Below, in pieces: positions 45,941-58,933 of a stretch of DNA of 64,000 nt. Origin of the DNA: Rosellinia necatrix. Lineage: Eukaryota; Ascomycota; Sordariomycetes; Xylariales; Xylariaceae. The notes below the pieces were generated by a model. That model saw nothing but the letters and a program-made list of their open reading frames with translations. It was not told where the DNA came from and did not search any database. The stretch spans positions 1,178,001-1,242,000 of the forward strand of contig JAGYVD010000006.1 in the NCBI GenBank assembly GCA_021209875.1, read 5' to 3'. The translations under genes were made by a program, and so were the position numbers. Numbering within the stretch: position 1 is the first letter of the stretch; the number at the start of each line of letters is the position of its first letter.

Positions 45941-46011
45941 TGCATCAGCCGTGAATCGAACACGGGGCCCATCGATGGCAACGATGGATTTTACCACTAA
46001 ACCACTGATGC
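45941..46011 (-). tRNA. tRNA-Gly (anticodon GCC)
   Basis: The minus strand folds as a 71-nt tRNA. The acceptor GCATCAG pairs with CTGATGC with discriminator A. The D arm contains GTTTAGTGGTA. The anticodon stem-loop CCATCG-TTGCCAT-CGATGG carries GCC. The T arm is CCGTG-TTCGATT-CACGG. There is no intron, and A- and B-box sequences are intact. Confidence 0.93.
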
Positions 46012-46284
46012 TGTTGTTGATTGGTCAACTAGTTAAGCCCAGCATATGGAGAAAGGGATAGTGGACCTTTAGAAGGCTAACATGTCTCCGATTCTATTAT
46101 ACCATTAGACGATAGGCATGACAGTTACCTAGCCACAAGTCACTGCACAGAAATAAATGTGATGAGGCATAATTACCCCTAACGAATCTAATTCCTCCAA
46201 CACACTAATAATAATAATGCCACCGAACAGGCGGTAGTAGTAGTACCTAGCCGATCATAACGGAAGAACGTACTCTCCCTCCCT

Positions 46285-46296
46285 CCTCTGTCTCTC

Positions 46297-46328
<32 letters not shown>

Positions 46329-46334
46329 TCACTC
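46285..46334. repeat. (CT)n-(CA)n microsatellite overlapping the transporter stop
   Basis: A CT run followed by a CA run crosses the stop codon (46329-46331) of the MFS gene, so length changes could alter the last residue, the stop or the 3' UTR. Confidence 0.85.
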
Positions 46335-48538
46335 CGACTCAACGTGTTCGACCGTGGCCTCGACCTTCTCGGTCATGAGGTCCGCGACGCCCTTGAGCAG
46401 CGCGACGGCGACGATGGCGAGGACGACGAACGGGACGACGCTCGACCAGGCGAGGCGGTAGGCGTGCGCGTACTGCCAGCGGCTCTCCGCGACGGCGGCG
46501 GCCCAGACGATCGCGTTCGCGCCGGGCACGACGGCGTCCGAACCGCCGACGTCCCCGGCGTCGAGGGCGCGCAGGAGCGCGGGGACGCTGGCGGCCGGGA
46601 GCCCGGCGTCGGTGGCGGCGCGCGCGACGGTGGCGTCGTAGCGCGCGCCGAGCCGGCCGTGGATGACGGCGTTGAGCACGGCGGACCCGAAGGCGCCGCC
46701 GAGGGCGCGCGCCGCGAAGGCCAGGCCCGTCGCCGTCGACAGGAACGCGTGCGGCGCCGTGAACTGCACGCACGCCACCAGCAGCGTCAGCGGGCCCGAC
46801 TGCCCGATGCCCGCGAGCACGCCGAGCCCGATCTGCGCCGCGTCCCAGGTCGGCGTGATGTTCGCGTAGGATATCGTGCTTTTTTTTTTTTTTTTTTAGT
46901 CCCCCACCCCCGGGGTCGAGTCGCGTCAGATTTTGGGATCGATGCCTCTGTCGAAGGGGGATTGGGGAGGGGGGGAGCTTACACGACAAGGAATATAGTA
47001 AAAGTGACGAGGAGCGGGCTCTGCAGGTCCTTGAACCTCGTGGCATACCACGTCACCGGGATGGAGGTGAACAGGATCGGGAGCTGGTAGCTGAGCTGGC
47101 GGACGGCGATGCGCCAGGCGTCCGTCTCGAAGCCGAGCTGCAGTATGATCTGTGGCACGACCGAGTTGACGGCGCTGTAGAATATCCAGCCCTCGACCGT
47201 GAAGGCGAAGATGGCGTACACGAAATTGGCGTTCTGCTGGAAGAAGACGTGTGCCACTAGGCCGTCAGATCTGCCCTTCCACTCTGAGAAGGGAAAGTCA
47301 GTATACATTTGGACATGTCGTAGCGCACAGCTCCTCGGGCAATGGTGAATGCACTTACCGTAGCCCCCGAATGCAACTAACAACGCTAGCCCCAGACTCA
47401 ACGGCACGGCAACATGCGGGTCGGACCATGGGTAGGCACCGCCAGTCCAATCCAGCGCCAGCAGCAAGAGGGTAGCGCTACTGATGAACAGACTAGAGCC
47501 TACAGGATCGCAGGCCCATATGTAGTCTCGCAGCGACATCTCGGGCCTCCCACGATGTTGTTTAGGCGGCCAGTAGAACAGCAGCAGGCCCAGCGACGTG
47601 GCGCCGTGGAAAGCGGCCTGGATCCAGAAGATGTATCGCCAGCCGCCGGCGCCAATGTTCGTCACGGCGCCGGCACCAAGGGTACCGATGCTACGTAAAA
47701 CACCAATCAGCTAAACCTACTACTACTAGATCGAGAGCACAGGTGGGGGAACAAGGTTGCTCATGATTCGTGCATACAGGCCGCCGATGGCGCCGCCCAC
47801 GAACGCGAACCCGTTCGCGAGCGGGCGGAACTTCAGGGGTAGGATCTCGGAGGAGATGGAGTGTATAATAGAGACGGTAGCCAGTGCCGTCCCTATCAAC
47901 ACGCTGCCGCCGATCAATACAGACATCGACTTGGCCGTGGCCGACACGATAGCCCCCACGAACGCGATGAGCGGCGGGATCGCCGCGAGGTATTTCCTGT
48001 CCAGCACGTCTGAGAGGCGGCCGACGATGGGGGAGAGAACGCTTTGGATAAGGAGAGGGGCCTACGCGGTCTGCTGTTAGCGCTGTGGATGGATTGAGCC
48101 GATTAATATTGAAGAAAGCGCAAAGCGAGAGAAAAAAAATATATATATACTTGGATGATCCATCCAGCTATTGGTGCGTCGCCTAGGTCTCGGATAATGA
48201 ACGTGATGACAGATCCAGCCGCCACGACAACGAAAATTTGGGAAGCAATACTGTCTACTGGTCAGAAGCGGCCACGCCACCAAGGAATATGAAGAGGAGC
48301 AGCTCGCTTACGCAAAACAATTTACAAGGACAACAAGCTGTACCCGGATTAGTTACTCGATAATATTCTAGCATTCTTCAAGAAGTGTCTATACCCAAGA
48401 TCTCCAGGTTAAGCGAATATGATGTGCGTCATCCACAGCTTCCTGCTGGATCGGCACAACTTCAACTTCTTCATGTTCCGACCTTTCAACTTTCTCGTGA
48501 GTGGATGGCGGGGTGGGGTTCTCAATACCATTCGCCAT
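46329..48538 (-). CDS. TRI12-like MFS efflux transporter, seven exons
   Basis: Exons are 48538-48395, 48337-48312, 48250-48151, 48061-47778, 47690-47359, 47283-46983 and 46878-46329, giving 578 aa. All joins keep frame, for example LTWRSW/LVVLVNCFA, GWIIQ/APLLIQSV, GGL/IGTLGAG and GGY/EWKGRSDG. A soluble 48-residue acidic N-terminus precedes the membrane helices. GRLSDVLDRKY is the loop-2/3 MFS motif A. GAGGWRYIFWIQAAFHG is typical of the fungal TRI12 group, which exports toxins or takes up siderophores. Exon 2 is only 26 bp. The 75-bp intron 5 is a multiple of three without stops, so it reads through as bogus protein if ignored. Intron 6 ends in an 18-A run just before its AG. The last exon is much more GC-rich than the first five. 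The cargo cannot be named. Confidence 0.88.
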
Positions 48539-49020
48539 TGTTTTACCTCAGTAACCTTTTTGGCATATGAGTATTCTAATGGAAAATTAGTTGTTTCTGA
48601 CTAGATTTCACACCGGCAGCGCTGATGTTATAAACCCAGCATCTCAACTGGGGTTGGTTGTGGATGTCATTATCCACTATCCAGATCATAGTCGTCTCCA
48701 TAACCTTTTAAAAACAAGCGGGACGGTGTGTGTACAGGATTCTATGCGGGGATCCGAAGCACGGCAGTTTGAGAGCTACGCTGCGTGAGCGCGGAAGGAT
48801 AGATAACTAGGAGTTTATGCGGGGTGATGAAGCTGGAGGGTGGATTAATACCGGACTCGGCCTTGGCTTTCCGGGGTATATGGGGTAAGCTGGCTCTCTG
48901 CCTTGGGAGAACTATAGGTTTCTATGTCTGTTAAGATACAGGAGTACAGATTGAGATACGGAAGTATATCACCTTACGGACCCACTTAGGGATCCACTAA
49001 TAACCCACTGGATCCCTTGT
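48539..49020. other. Transporter upstream region up to the AT-rich boundary
   Basis: This should include the promoter of the transporter gene (minus strand). No gene was recognised in it. A perfect inverted repeat, AGGGATCCA (48988-48996) with TGGATCCCT (49009-49017), lies exactly at the point where the sequence turns AT-rich. Confidence 0.5.
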
Positions 49021-50651
49021 GCTCTTATTTATAAACTGCTGTATTATTAGCTTTATTTTTTTTTTTATTAACTAAAAAATTAAAGTTATATATTAGTTTT
49101 AATTTAAAATTTTTGTCGTATTAGCTGTAGCTAGTAATATAATATTATTATTTTATGTGCTGCTGGTTTTTATATAGTAGCTAGCAATTATTTTAAGCGT
49201 TTTTATTTGCTAGAATAATTTTTAACAAATAAATTTAATTTATTGTTATAAAATTTAACTTTAAATTAATAGTTAACTTTAACTAATCTGTTTAATCGGA
49301 TTATTTACCGAACTTTTAATAAAAATTTTATTATTAATTTTTATTATTAACGTATTATATAATAAAATTATATTTAATTTTTAAAAGTTTAGCATATATA
49401 AAACGGTTTATTATTATTATATAAAACAAGCTATAATTTTATTAAAAAATTTAATTATTAACGTAATATTTAAATATTAAACGTAAAACTATAAAGTTTT
49501 TAATTATATTTTATTAAAAACTTTTAAAAATAATACTTAAGATTTTTTATATATATTAATTATTTATAAGCAATAAAAAAACAACTGTTTTAAAAACGTT
49601 AAAAATAGTTTATTAAAATAAAAATAACTTATTTTTATTTAATATATTAAAACAAAAGCTAGAATTAATATTTAATTTTATTAAATCTAACGTTATTATT
49701 ACTATAAAAAAATTTAATTTTTATTTATTTTAGCTAGAAATTTTTATATTAAACTTAAAATAAATAAATTATTTTTAACCGGCAAATTATTTAAAATATA
49801 ATTAATAATTAACTAAAACGCCGATAAAACTTATTTATAAAATTTATATATAGATTAAAAAAACTAATTTTTAAAACCTATATTTTATTAAATATATTAA
49901 TTATTTTTTTAATACTAAAAGCAAATAGTTAACTTTTTAATTAAACTAAAAGCAAAAATAAAAAATATTTTTATTATTTTTATAAAATATAATATAAATT
50001 CTCCGACAGCAAACCTAGCTATTTTTATACTGATTTAATTAACGGAAAATTTAATTAAAAATTATTAAAAAATTAATTAAAAATAAAAAAAAAAATAATT
50101 AACATTTCTATATTAAAATAATAAAACGTTATTTTTATATTTATTTTTTAAATATTATTTTATTAAAAATAATATTATTTTTAAAAACCTGTATTAATAA
50201 ATATAATATTTATATTTATAAAAAGCAAAAGATTAATTATATAAAATCGTAAAACTATATTAAGTTTTAATATTTTTAAATTATTTTTTTAAACAAACTT
50301 TAAAAACCTGCTAGTAAAAATTAAAGCAGAAAAAATAAAATAGTTTAAGCTAAATATAACTTATTAGCAAAAATAAAAAAAAAAAAAAAAATAAAAAATC
50401 GGAAAGTTTATAAAAGCTTTTATTTTTTTTTTTACTGCTATTGCTTCTACTGCTTTTTATTTTTTTTATATTATAATATATTAATTTAAATTATAAATAA
50501 AACGCAGCAGTTATTTATAAAATTATTAATAATATAAGCTTAAGTTTATATTTAAAATTATAACGTTTAATAAGCAAAAATGTTTAGTTAAAAGTTTATA
50601 ACGCGATAAAAAACATAATAAATAATAAAAAGAAAAATTGATTAATACAAG
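49021..50651. repeat. AT-rich, RIP-like degraded DNA
   Basis: There is no readable frame, and composition matches the left AT-rich block. It ends where the second LTR element inserted (duplication CTTAT at 50652-50656). No boundaries of an older element are visible. Confidence 0.7.
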
Positions 50652-50656
50652 CTTAT

Positions 50657-50842
50657 TAGTAAGGTTTACTAGGGGTAGTGTGGTTAAGTCTTTAAAAGTG
50701 TGATGTAGATTAGAAGGAGAGGCTTCTGGTCCTGCAGGGACCAGAAGCCTTAGGCTAGTAAGTTACTTTATTTAATCTATATAGTTTTTATTTAGCTAGC
50801 TGCGCTAGCTAAATAAAAAGCCCTTTTTTTTTAACTGTGTTA
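50657..50842. repeat. Left LTR of the 8.27-kb element, with two hairpins
   Basis: It begins TAGTAAGGTTTACTAGGGG and ends AACTGTGTTA. It holds two perfect inverted repeats: AGGCTTCTGGTCC/GGACCAGAAGCCT (50720-50732, 50738-50750) and TATTTAGCTAGC/GCTAGCTAAATA (50789-50800, 50804-50815). Confidence 0.88.
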
Positions 50843-53800
50843 AGTGCTGGGGCTATAAATAAAGCGTTATTGTTTTTAATATTATATGATTTTTTTTTTA
50901 TTGTTTACGAGGTCGGCTACGGCTTTTTTTTAATTTTTTTAGCTGAGGTTTATTTTTTTTTTGGTTTTAGTATTTTTTAATTAGTTTTTTAGTACTACGT
51001 AGTTGCTACTTTAATTTTTATTAGTTGTTTTCGTGACTATATTTTTTTTATTTAACAAAGTAATTAAATCTGTTTTTAATATAGTTTATTTAGTGCTTAA
51101 AGATTATTTTGATTTTAAATAAATTATTTTTTTTTTTTAAGTTTTGCTTTTTAAACACTGGGCCTAATGCTAGTATTTTCCGGTAAAAAGGATTTTTATT
51201 AATGTTTTTAAGTAATAAGTGCGCAACTAAAATAACAAAGTAAATATTAAAAGTTTCCGGCAATTTTAACTTGTAAGCTAATTTATTAATTTTTTTTTTA
51301 ATTTTTTATAGCTTTACGCGCTATTAAAAGTATTTTTTAAACGGCTTTTTAAAAAAGTAGTATTTTAAATAAAATTTTAAGTATATTTTATTTTTATATT
51401 AAACTTTATTAATTTATGTTTGTCGTTATAATATTATTTTATATATGCTGCTGTAAAATTTATAGTTAATTTTATATTTTTATAAAAGTATTTTTATATA
51501 AATTAGATATTTTTAATAGTTATATTTATTTTTATATTAGCAAAGATTTTATTTAGTTTAAATAGCTGAAATTTAAAAAGCTGTTTATAAGCTAATAATT
51601 TAATAAGTTTTAAGTACGTTTTATTTAAGTTTTATTATAAAAATAGCAATATATTTATTTATTTACGGTTTAAATGTATATATATATAGTATTAAATAGC
51701 AATTTTTATTATTTAATTTTTTTGTTTAAACAATTTATTATTTTATAAATAATAAAAAGTTGTTATTAAAAGTTTTGTTTTTATAGCTTTTTAAAGCTTT
51801 GTTTAAAATTTGGAAATAAATTTGTAATTCCGATTAAAAATAATACCGCTTAGTATATTTTAATCAGATAATAAAAATTGCTTGGCTAATATTTTTGCTT
51901 AGTTTTTAGCAGAGTATTTTTTGTTGCTAAGTATAAGTAATAAACGTTTTAATATAGCATATATTATTATTATTAATATATTATAATAGTTAAATTTTTT
52001 TAATTGCTACAGTATAGCTAAAAATAATATTTTAAGTAGGCTTATAATAAAGTTTATTATAATTATTTTTATTAGCTTAATATTTTTTAATTAAATAGGT
52101 TAATAATTACTGTGTAGCTTTTTTCTGCTAGTACTATATAACTTATATTTATTATAATAATTTAAATATGTTTTTATTTTACAAGTTTTTAATTTAATTA
52201 TATAAAGTTCTAGTTTTTTATTATATATTGCTTATTAAAATAATATTTATTATTATATATTATTATTAAAAATTTAGCTATTTATTTTTAAGTACATATA
52301 ATCTATGTTTATTTTTTAGTTAATATTATATAGTAAATTGTTTATAATTATAAAAAATATTTAAGCTTGAAAAAATTTGCAACGTTTTTATTGCTTTTGC
52401 GAATTATTTTTAAAACTTTTTAATATTTAGGATTTTTAGCGTAGTCTGTTATAATTTCAGCTTTTATTATTTTTTTATTATTAGTTTTAAATATATTATT
52501 TATATGTTGTTTAATATTAGTTTTTTATTTGTTTGGACTATTTTTTTTTTAGCATTTATTAAGTTAATAATATTTTTTAATTAATTAAATATATTTAAAA
52601 CAAAGTTTAGTCTGTTTAATATATAATATATTTATAGTTTATATTATAACAGATATATAAACGTATTAATTAAACGTTTGTTTATATAGTCGGTAAACTT
52701 ATTATTAAGCTTAGTTTAGTTTAATATGTTTTTTTGTTGCTAAATAATCAGTAAAAAAAACTATTAAGTCCGTTAAAGCTTTAATTATAGTTTATAAACG
52801 TTAATAAGCTTAAACTACGCAAGCTATTTTTAGTTCGAAAAGTTTATATTTTATTTTTAGTTATAATATATAACAACTTAAAAATATTATCAGCAATATT
52901 TATATATTTAAAATTATTAATTTTAGTTTTTATACATATTTATTTTTAATATAAAATAATATTATTTTAAAGCTTTTTTTTAGCAAGCTATTTATTTATA
53001 TATATAATGTTTTTATAAGATTATAATAATAAAATATAATATATAAACAGATTAAGTTTTAAAAAGCTTTAAATAATTTTATTTTAGCTATAGTTAGTTT
53101 AAAATATATAAACTAATAATATATTTAATATTTGCTATAATTGTTAATTTTATATTGTTTTATTTTACGTTTTTTATTAAATAATTTTGTTTTATATTTT
53201 TATAAAAGTTCTATAACTTTAGTATAATATAGCAATAATATACGAAAAAATTTTATACTTTTTAAATATTATTTTAAAACTTTTAATTAATTTAAAAACC
53301 TAAAGTTTTTAAATGCTGCTAGCTGTTTTTTTGTTGTTAATATATTTAAAGCGTTTATTTAAAAGCTTAACAGTTTTATAAATAAATATATAATAAAAGT
53401 TTTTTTTAAAAATAAAAAAATTTTTTTTTTATTAAACAGTATGAAAATATTACGTAAATAAGCTAAATAATTTGTTTTAATATTTAAAAAAATAATAATG
53501 TTATTAATAAAAGCTTTATAATAATATTTATAAAAGCAAAACAATTTATTTATAAAACGTTAAATATATATAAACATATTATAAAATCTTATTAAAACTA
53601 TTATTAATTATTTTAGTTTTTAAAACTTATTATTATAAATCGGTTTTAATAATTAAAATAAACTATAAATTAATAAAAAATATAGTTGCGTTTATTATAA
53701 TTAAATATTTTTTTTTTAATTAACGCGATAATTATAAATTATAATAATAATAAATAGTTGTTTAGAACAGCAACTTTATTTAAAATTTTTAAATTAATTA

Positions 53801-56800
53801 TTAAATATAAATATAGTTTTTTTACGTATAAGCTATATAATAAAAATTAAGTATATAAATAAAAAAAACTATTAACTTATTTTATTTTATTTTATTTATA
53901 AAGTTTATTAAATATTATATTAACTGTTTTTAATCGTATATATTAAAAAATATAATTAAAAATTTAGTTTTATTTGTTATTAATTGTTTATTAAAAAGAT
54001 TTTTATTTGTTTTTTTTTAATATTAATAATATTTTAGTTTTTTAAATATTAAGTATTTTTTTAATAATTTAAAAATTTTTAATGCTATAATATTTTTTTA
54101 TATAAATAAACTGTTTATTTAAGGCTTTAATTTTGTTTTTTTTACTAGGCTTTTTTATATTTAGTATTAACAGAATTTTTTAGATTTTAAGCTTTAAGGC
54201 TTTATTTAGCTATTTGCCAGCTTTTACCACGGGCGTGTTAGTTGTGTTAACCTTACCTGTTGTGTTTATTATATTAAAGATTTTGTTAGAAAAAGAGCTT
54301 TTTAAAAGAATTCTGTGTTATTCTAACGCGCTAATTATTTTAGCGATCGCGCTAGTTTTTATTACGGTTAGGTCTAAATGTTAAGTTGCGTTACGATTTT
54401 AGTATATATTAATAATAATAGCTGCAATAATAGAGGTTATTAATACAGGCTCTGCTAATAAATACGTGTTTAATAATTTAAATTTGTTAAAAATATATAT
54501 TTTATTTTTAAATATAAAAATGCTAAAATTAATAGCTGACGCAGTGTTATAAAACGTGTTAAATAATAAGCTGGTGTTAAACAGTAATAAATTAATTATA
54601 TTTATAGCTTTAGCTGCCGCTAGGCCTGCAGTTATTATTATAGTTTTTAAAAATTTTTTTTATATATTTTTAATATTTTTTTTAATATAGTTGTTTTAAA
54701 TTATATTTATTTAAATATTTTTAAAAATAATTTTAGTTTTAAAAAATAGATTAGCTATTATTACGCTTATAAAAGTTATAAACTTAATTAAAGCTGTTAT
54801 ATTATTTTTTTATAATAGTTTAAATATAAAGTTTTTATTTTTTAGTAGCAGTTTATATTTAGCTAGTGCTAGTATTAATGTTTTAAGCGCTAAAATAATT
54901 TTTATGCTAAAATTATTTTATAAACGTATAAGTTTGCTTTAAAAATATTTAAAAAATATTTTAAAATTTTTAATATTTATAAAAATAATTATATTTAAAC
55001 TATAATTAATTAATACTTTATAAATATTTAAAAGTTATTTTTAATAATATTTTAATATTATTTTTTTTATAACTTAAGCTGTGTTAATAAATTTTAATAA
55101 TTATAAAAATTTATAATTATTGTTGCTTAATAAATAAAATTTTAAAATAGCTTTTGTTTATATTTAATTTAATTATTTCTAATTTTTTAAATCTAGCCTG
55201 TTTATTTTTAAAAGTATGTTTAAATTTGCTTAATAATTATTTTGTTATTATTAAATAAATACAGCTTATATTTAAGCTTATAGTAATATTTTGCTATTAA
55301 TAAATTTTTAAATAGTAATTTTAAAATATAAAAATTATTATTTTTGCTTTTGTATTTTTAAGGTTATATATTTTATTAAATGTTTTTAAACAGATGGTAT
55401 AATTGATTTATTATTTAGTTTAAAACTTGTAATTTTATTTGTTGTAGTATTTCTAACTAGTTTTTTAAAAAGTAATAATTTTACATAATTTTTAATGTAA
55501 TATTAAAGCAATTATATTTATATAAATATTAAAACAGTGTATTACGCGATATAAATAATATATTATATCGCTTGTAAATATGTTTAATTAAAAATAATAT
55601 GTTTTAAATATATTTAGCTGGACGTTTAATATAACGTATAATATGTCGACTTTAGTTACGTATTAAATCGAATATTTAATCGTAATATTTATATAATTAG
55701 TTATAATCGATTATAATAAACGTTTTATTACTGTTTAATTTAAAGTTAAATAAAATATAAAACGATGTTGCGTTTAATATAAACAAGTCTAACTTAGTTA
55801 TATTAACGCGTTTTTTTTAATATTAATTATATTTATTTTTGCGTTTATTCCGGCTGTTTTTTTTGTTATTTTTTTTTTATTTAAGCTTTTAGTTTTTTTT
55901 GTTTTATTATATTATTTTTTTATTTTTATTTTAATTTACGTTTTTTAACGCTTATTTTTTTAATTGTTAGACTTTTTATTATAGTTTTAATTATTTTTTT
56001 TAACTTGCGGATATTTATTTTTTGCTGCTGCTATTAAAAAAAGCTTTATTTTAACAACTTAAGTTATATATTTAGCTAAAATATTTTTTATATTAGGCGT
56101 TAGTAAGTATTATTTAATTTTAAAGTTTATGCTAGTTTATATTATAATTATAATACTGTGTTAATTTTTATTGTTAGCGTTTAAAGTTTTTATAGCTTAA
56201 GCATATTTTAGTTTTTTTTGTATAAACGTAGTAAAAGCAGTATTTTGTTATATAATATTTTTTAACGATAATTTAGTTTAAGCAAAACGTTTTATTATTA
56301 CGGCGGGTTATATATTAAATTAAATAGTTATTTTATTTAAAATAGCGTTTAATTTTTATGTTTTAAGCTTAAGTTATTAATTAGTAGTTAATTTATTATT
56401 TTATTATAAAACTGCTGGTTTTTTTAATAATATTTAAAATATAATCAGGATTTATTAAATATTTTGTTTTGCTACTTTTAAATTTTCGAAAAATAAATTA
56501 ATTTTTTTTATAAAATAAAATACGTTAATAAAAATAAGCTTATTTTTATTAGCTATTATTTTTATATTGTTTTTGTTTTTTTTATTTAAGTTAAACTAGC
56601 TAATATTAGCTTGTTTTATATAATTATTATACGATAAAAAAGTAAAGCTGTTAGGCGTTTAATATTTTTTGTTTTAATTTTTTTGTTTATATTTATAATT
56701 ATTTTTACTACTCCGACTTTTTTAATTAAAAAGCCGTTTTAAAAGTCTTTTATTTTTACCGCTTTTTTTATTGTTTATATCCGAGCTATTTAGATTGCTA

Positions 56801-58740
56801 GGATTATTGTTTAGCAGAGATAGTTTTAATAGGTTTTTATTACTTGCTAAATGTTATAGTTTTAAAAATGTTATAATAAAAAGTGTTATAAATATATTAT
56901 ATTTAAATTAATATAAAGTAGGGAATTTTATATACTGTTGTGCTGCTTTAATAAGCGAGGCTTTTATTAACAGGTATACAGCTTATGTTTTAAAACGGAC
57001 CGTTGGAATAACAAGTACTAGTGCTACTACTAAAATTTATGCTGGTTTTATTAAAAGTACTAAAATAAACGATTTAAGCAACGGTTCTAGTGTTAATATG
57101 GCTGCGGTCAGGTATTAATAATTAAAGTATTAAAGTTAAACGGGTAATGCTGCTGCGTATTTAATTATATTTAACGCAGCTTTAAATAACTAATTAGCGG
57201 CGCGATAAAATGCTTCGGGAGCTAAAGTTTTTATATCGGCTGGCATTTTAATATTTTTTAATTGTTGTATTAGTTAATTAATTATTTTTGTTGCTTTAAT
57301 ATTTTCAGCATGTTTTTTTGTTTTAGTTATATTATTTTTTAATTTGTTGTATTAATTTTATAAAAAGTTTATAGCTGAAGTAAATAACTTAAAAGCTTGC
57401 TTGTTTAGTTTAAATTTTAATTTTTGATTTTATAATTTAAATTACTACTACTATAATAATTTATTTATATTTTTAGCGATATAATTTTTAAAATTATTTA
57501 TTTTTTCTTAAAAAAAATCGAAAAACTGTTGTAATTATTAAATGTTGCTTTTTTCGGCTTTAAACTAGGCAATAATTTCGAAGTTTTTATTAAATTTTTA
57601 TTAATTTTATATTATTTTTTAAACAGGTTTAAAATATAAACTTATAATTTTTTATTGTTGTTTAGTTTAAACTTGTTATTAAACTTATTTTAAATTATAT
57701 TTTTTTTTTTTAACACAAAGTATTTAATATTTATAGTTCTAGTTTTTAATTTTTGTATAGATCGAAAAAGTGCTGGCTTAATAAACTTAAGTTTTGCCGG
57801 CAAAAAAGTTATGTTTTTTTTATATTATTTTTAAAATTAATAGCTTAAGTTAAATTATACTAAAGATTTTTTCTGTTTTTATAAGCTTTAAGGTTAAATT
57901 TTTAACTACTAAGACTATTTTAAACTTTTTAAATGCTAAGGATTTTAAGTCGGTTTTACGCTTTAATATACTAATGTTTTTTAAGTAAGTTAGTAGCGGA
58001 ATAAATATATATAAGTCGACTTATAATTAGGCTAATAAGTATTATTAGCTGTTTTATAAATTTATACTTATATATATTCTAAAATAAAATTAAATTTTAA
58101 AATTAAAAATAAAATAAAAGGTATAATTAAGTAGTGTTAAAAACTTGCGTGCTTATTAAAAAACCTGATATAAGCTTTTAAAAAAGTAAAGCTAGTAATA
58201 ATTATGTTTAAAATATATAATTACTACTATTTAGATGTAATGCTGATTAAAGTTTAAAAAAATAATTAATTATAATATTATAATTATTAGATATTTAGTA
58301 CCAGGATAATTAAAGTTTAAAAAAACAATAGATTATTTTAGTATATTAATAGCTAAATGCAGTAGTACGCAGATAATTAGTAATTTAAACTGTTTAAAAT
58401 ATAATGCAAAGTTAGATTTAGCTGCTGTTATAATATTTTTTTTGTTTTTTGTACTAGCAAAAGTAAAATAATCGACAGGCTAACACAGGATATATTAGAT
58501 CGATTAGTTTATTAAATTTATAAGTTAATAAATATTAATAGATTTTGCTAGCAATAGCTAAGCTTAAAAGCTAATAGTTCTGTTTTTTTTAATAAACAGC
58601 GCTGCTTAAAATATAAAAAGAAGTTATGTTAGAGGTTAGGTATACGTGGACGTTAAAAAATTAAGTGTATTTTATCTGCTAGTATAAAAAAGATAGACTA
58701 AAGTATAAAGTTGTATAATTATAGGACTTACTATATTATT

Positions 58741-58928
58741 TAGTAAGGTTTACTAGGGGTAGTGTGGTTAAGTTTTTAAAAATGTGATGTAGATTAGAAG
58801 GAGAGGCTTTTAGTCTTGCAGGGACTAGAAGCTTTAGGCTAGTAAGTTATTTTATTTAATCTACATAGTTTTTATTTAGCTAGTTGCGCTAGCTAGATAA
58901 GGAGCCCCCCCCCTTCCTGACTGTGTTA
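58741..58928. repeat. Right LTR of the 8.27-kb element
   Basis: It begins TAGTAAGGTTTACTAGGGG and ends GACTGTGTTA, followed by CTTAT. Both hairpins of the left copy are present but broken by transitions. It keeps a C9 run (58906-58914) where the left copy has mostly T. Confidence 0.88.
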
Positions 58929-58933
58929 CTTAT

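Larger units (their letters stand above)
44603..46328. other. Intergenic region between helicase and transporter genes
   Basis: The helicase promoter lies at the left end (minus strand). An 11-bp tandem repeat is at 45199-45253 and tRNA-Gly is at 45941-46011. The remaining frames are short and without a domain. The right end is a CT/CA microsatellite that runs to the transporter stop codon. Confidence 0.5.
50657..58928. mobile_element. RIP-degraded LTR retrotransposon (8.27 kb)
   Basis: Direct repeats of 186 bp (50657-50842) and 188 bp (58741-58928) flank an AT-rich body. The 5-mer CTTAT abuts both outer ends (50652-50656 and 58929-58933), a perfect target-site duplication. The outer ends read TA...TA, compatible with TG...CA after RIP. 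Apart from a small length difference, the LTR copies differ by C/T and G/A transitions in both directions, such as CTTCTGGTC against CTTTTAGTC and AAATAAAAAG against AGATAAGGAG. The internal 7.9 kb has no coding frame, so neither the superfamily nor the orientation can be set. No clear primer site or purine tract was found. Confidence 0.88.

Noticed and set aside
46068..46121. tRNA-like D-arm sequence (GTCTAATGGTATAATAGA, minus strand) next to tRNA-Gly
   Set aside because: No matching acceptor stem, T arm or clear anticodon stem; at most a degraded tRNA fragment.
46338..47090. Plus- and minus-strand shadow frames over the transporter's last exon (up to 248 codons)
   Set aside because: Arg/Gly-rich chance frames in GC-rich coding DNA.
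47284..47358. Extra 25 residues in the transporter between GGYG and SEWKG
   Set aside because: A 75-bp intron (GTAAGT...CTCAG with a CTGAC branch) without stops; removing it restores the usual TRI12 sequence.
53359..53544. 61-codon frame inside the right AT-rich element
   Set aside because: Composed of Phe/Ile/Lys/Asn/Tyr/Leu codons expected by chance in very AT-rich DNA.
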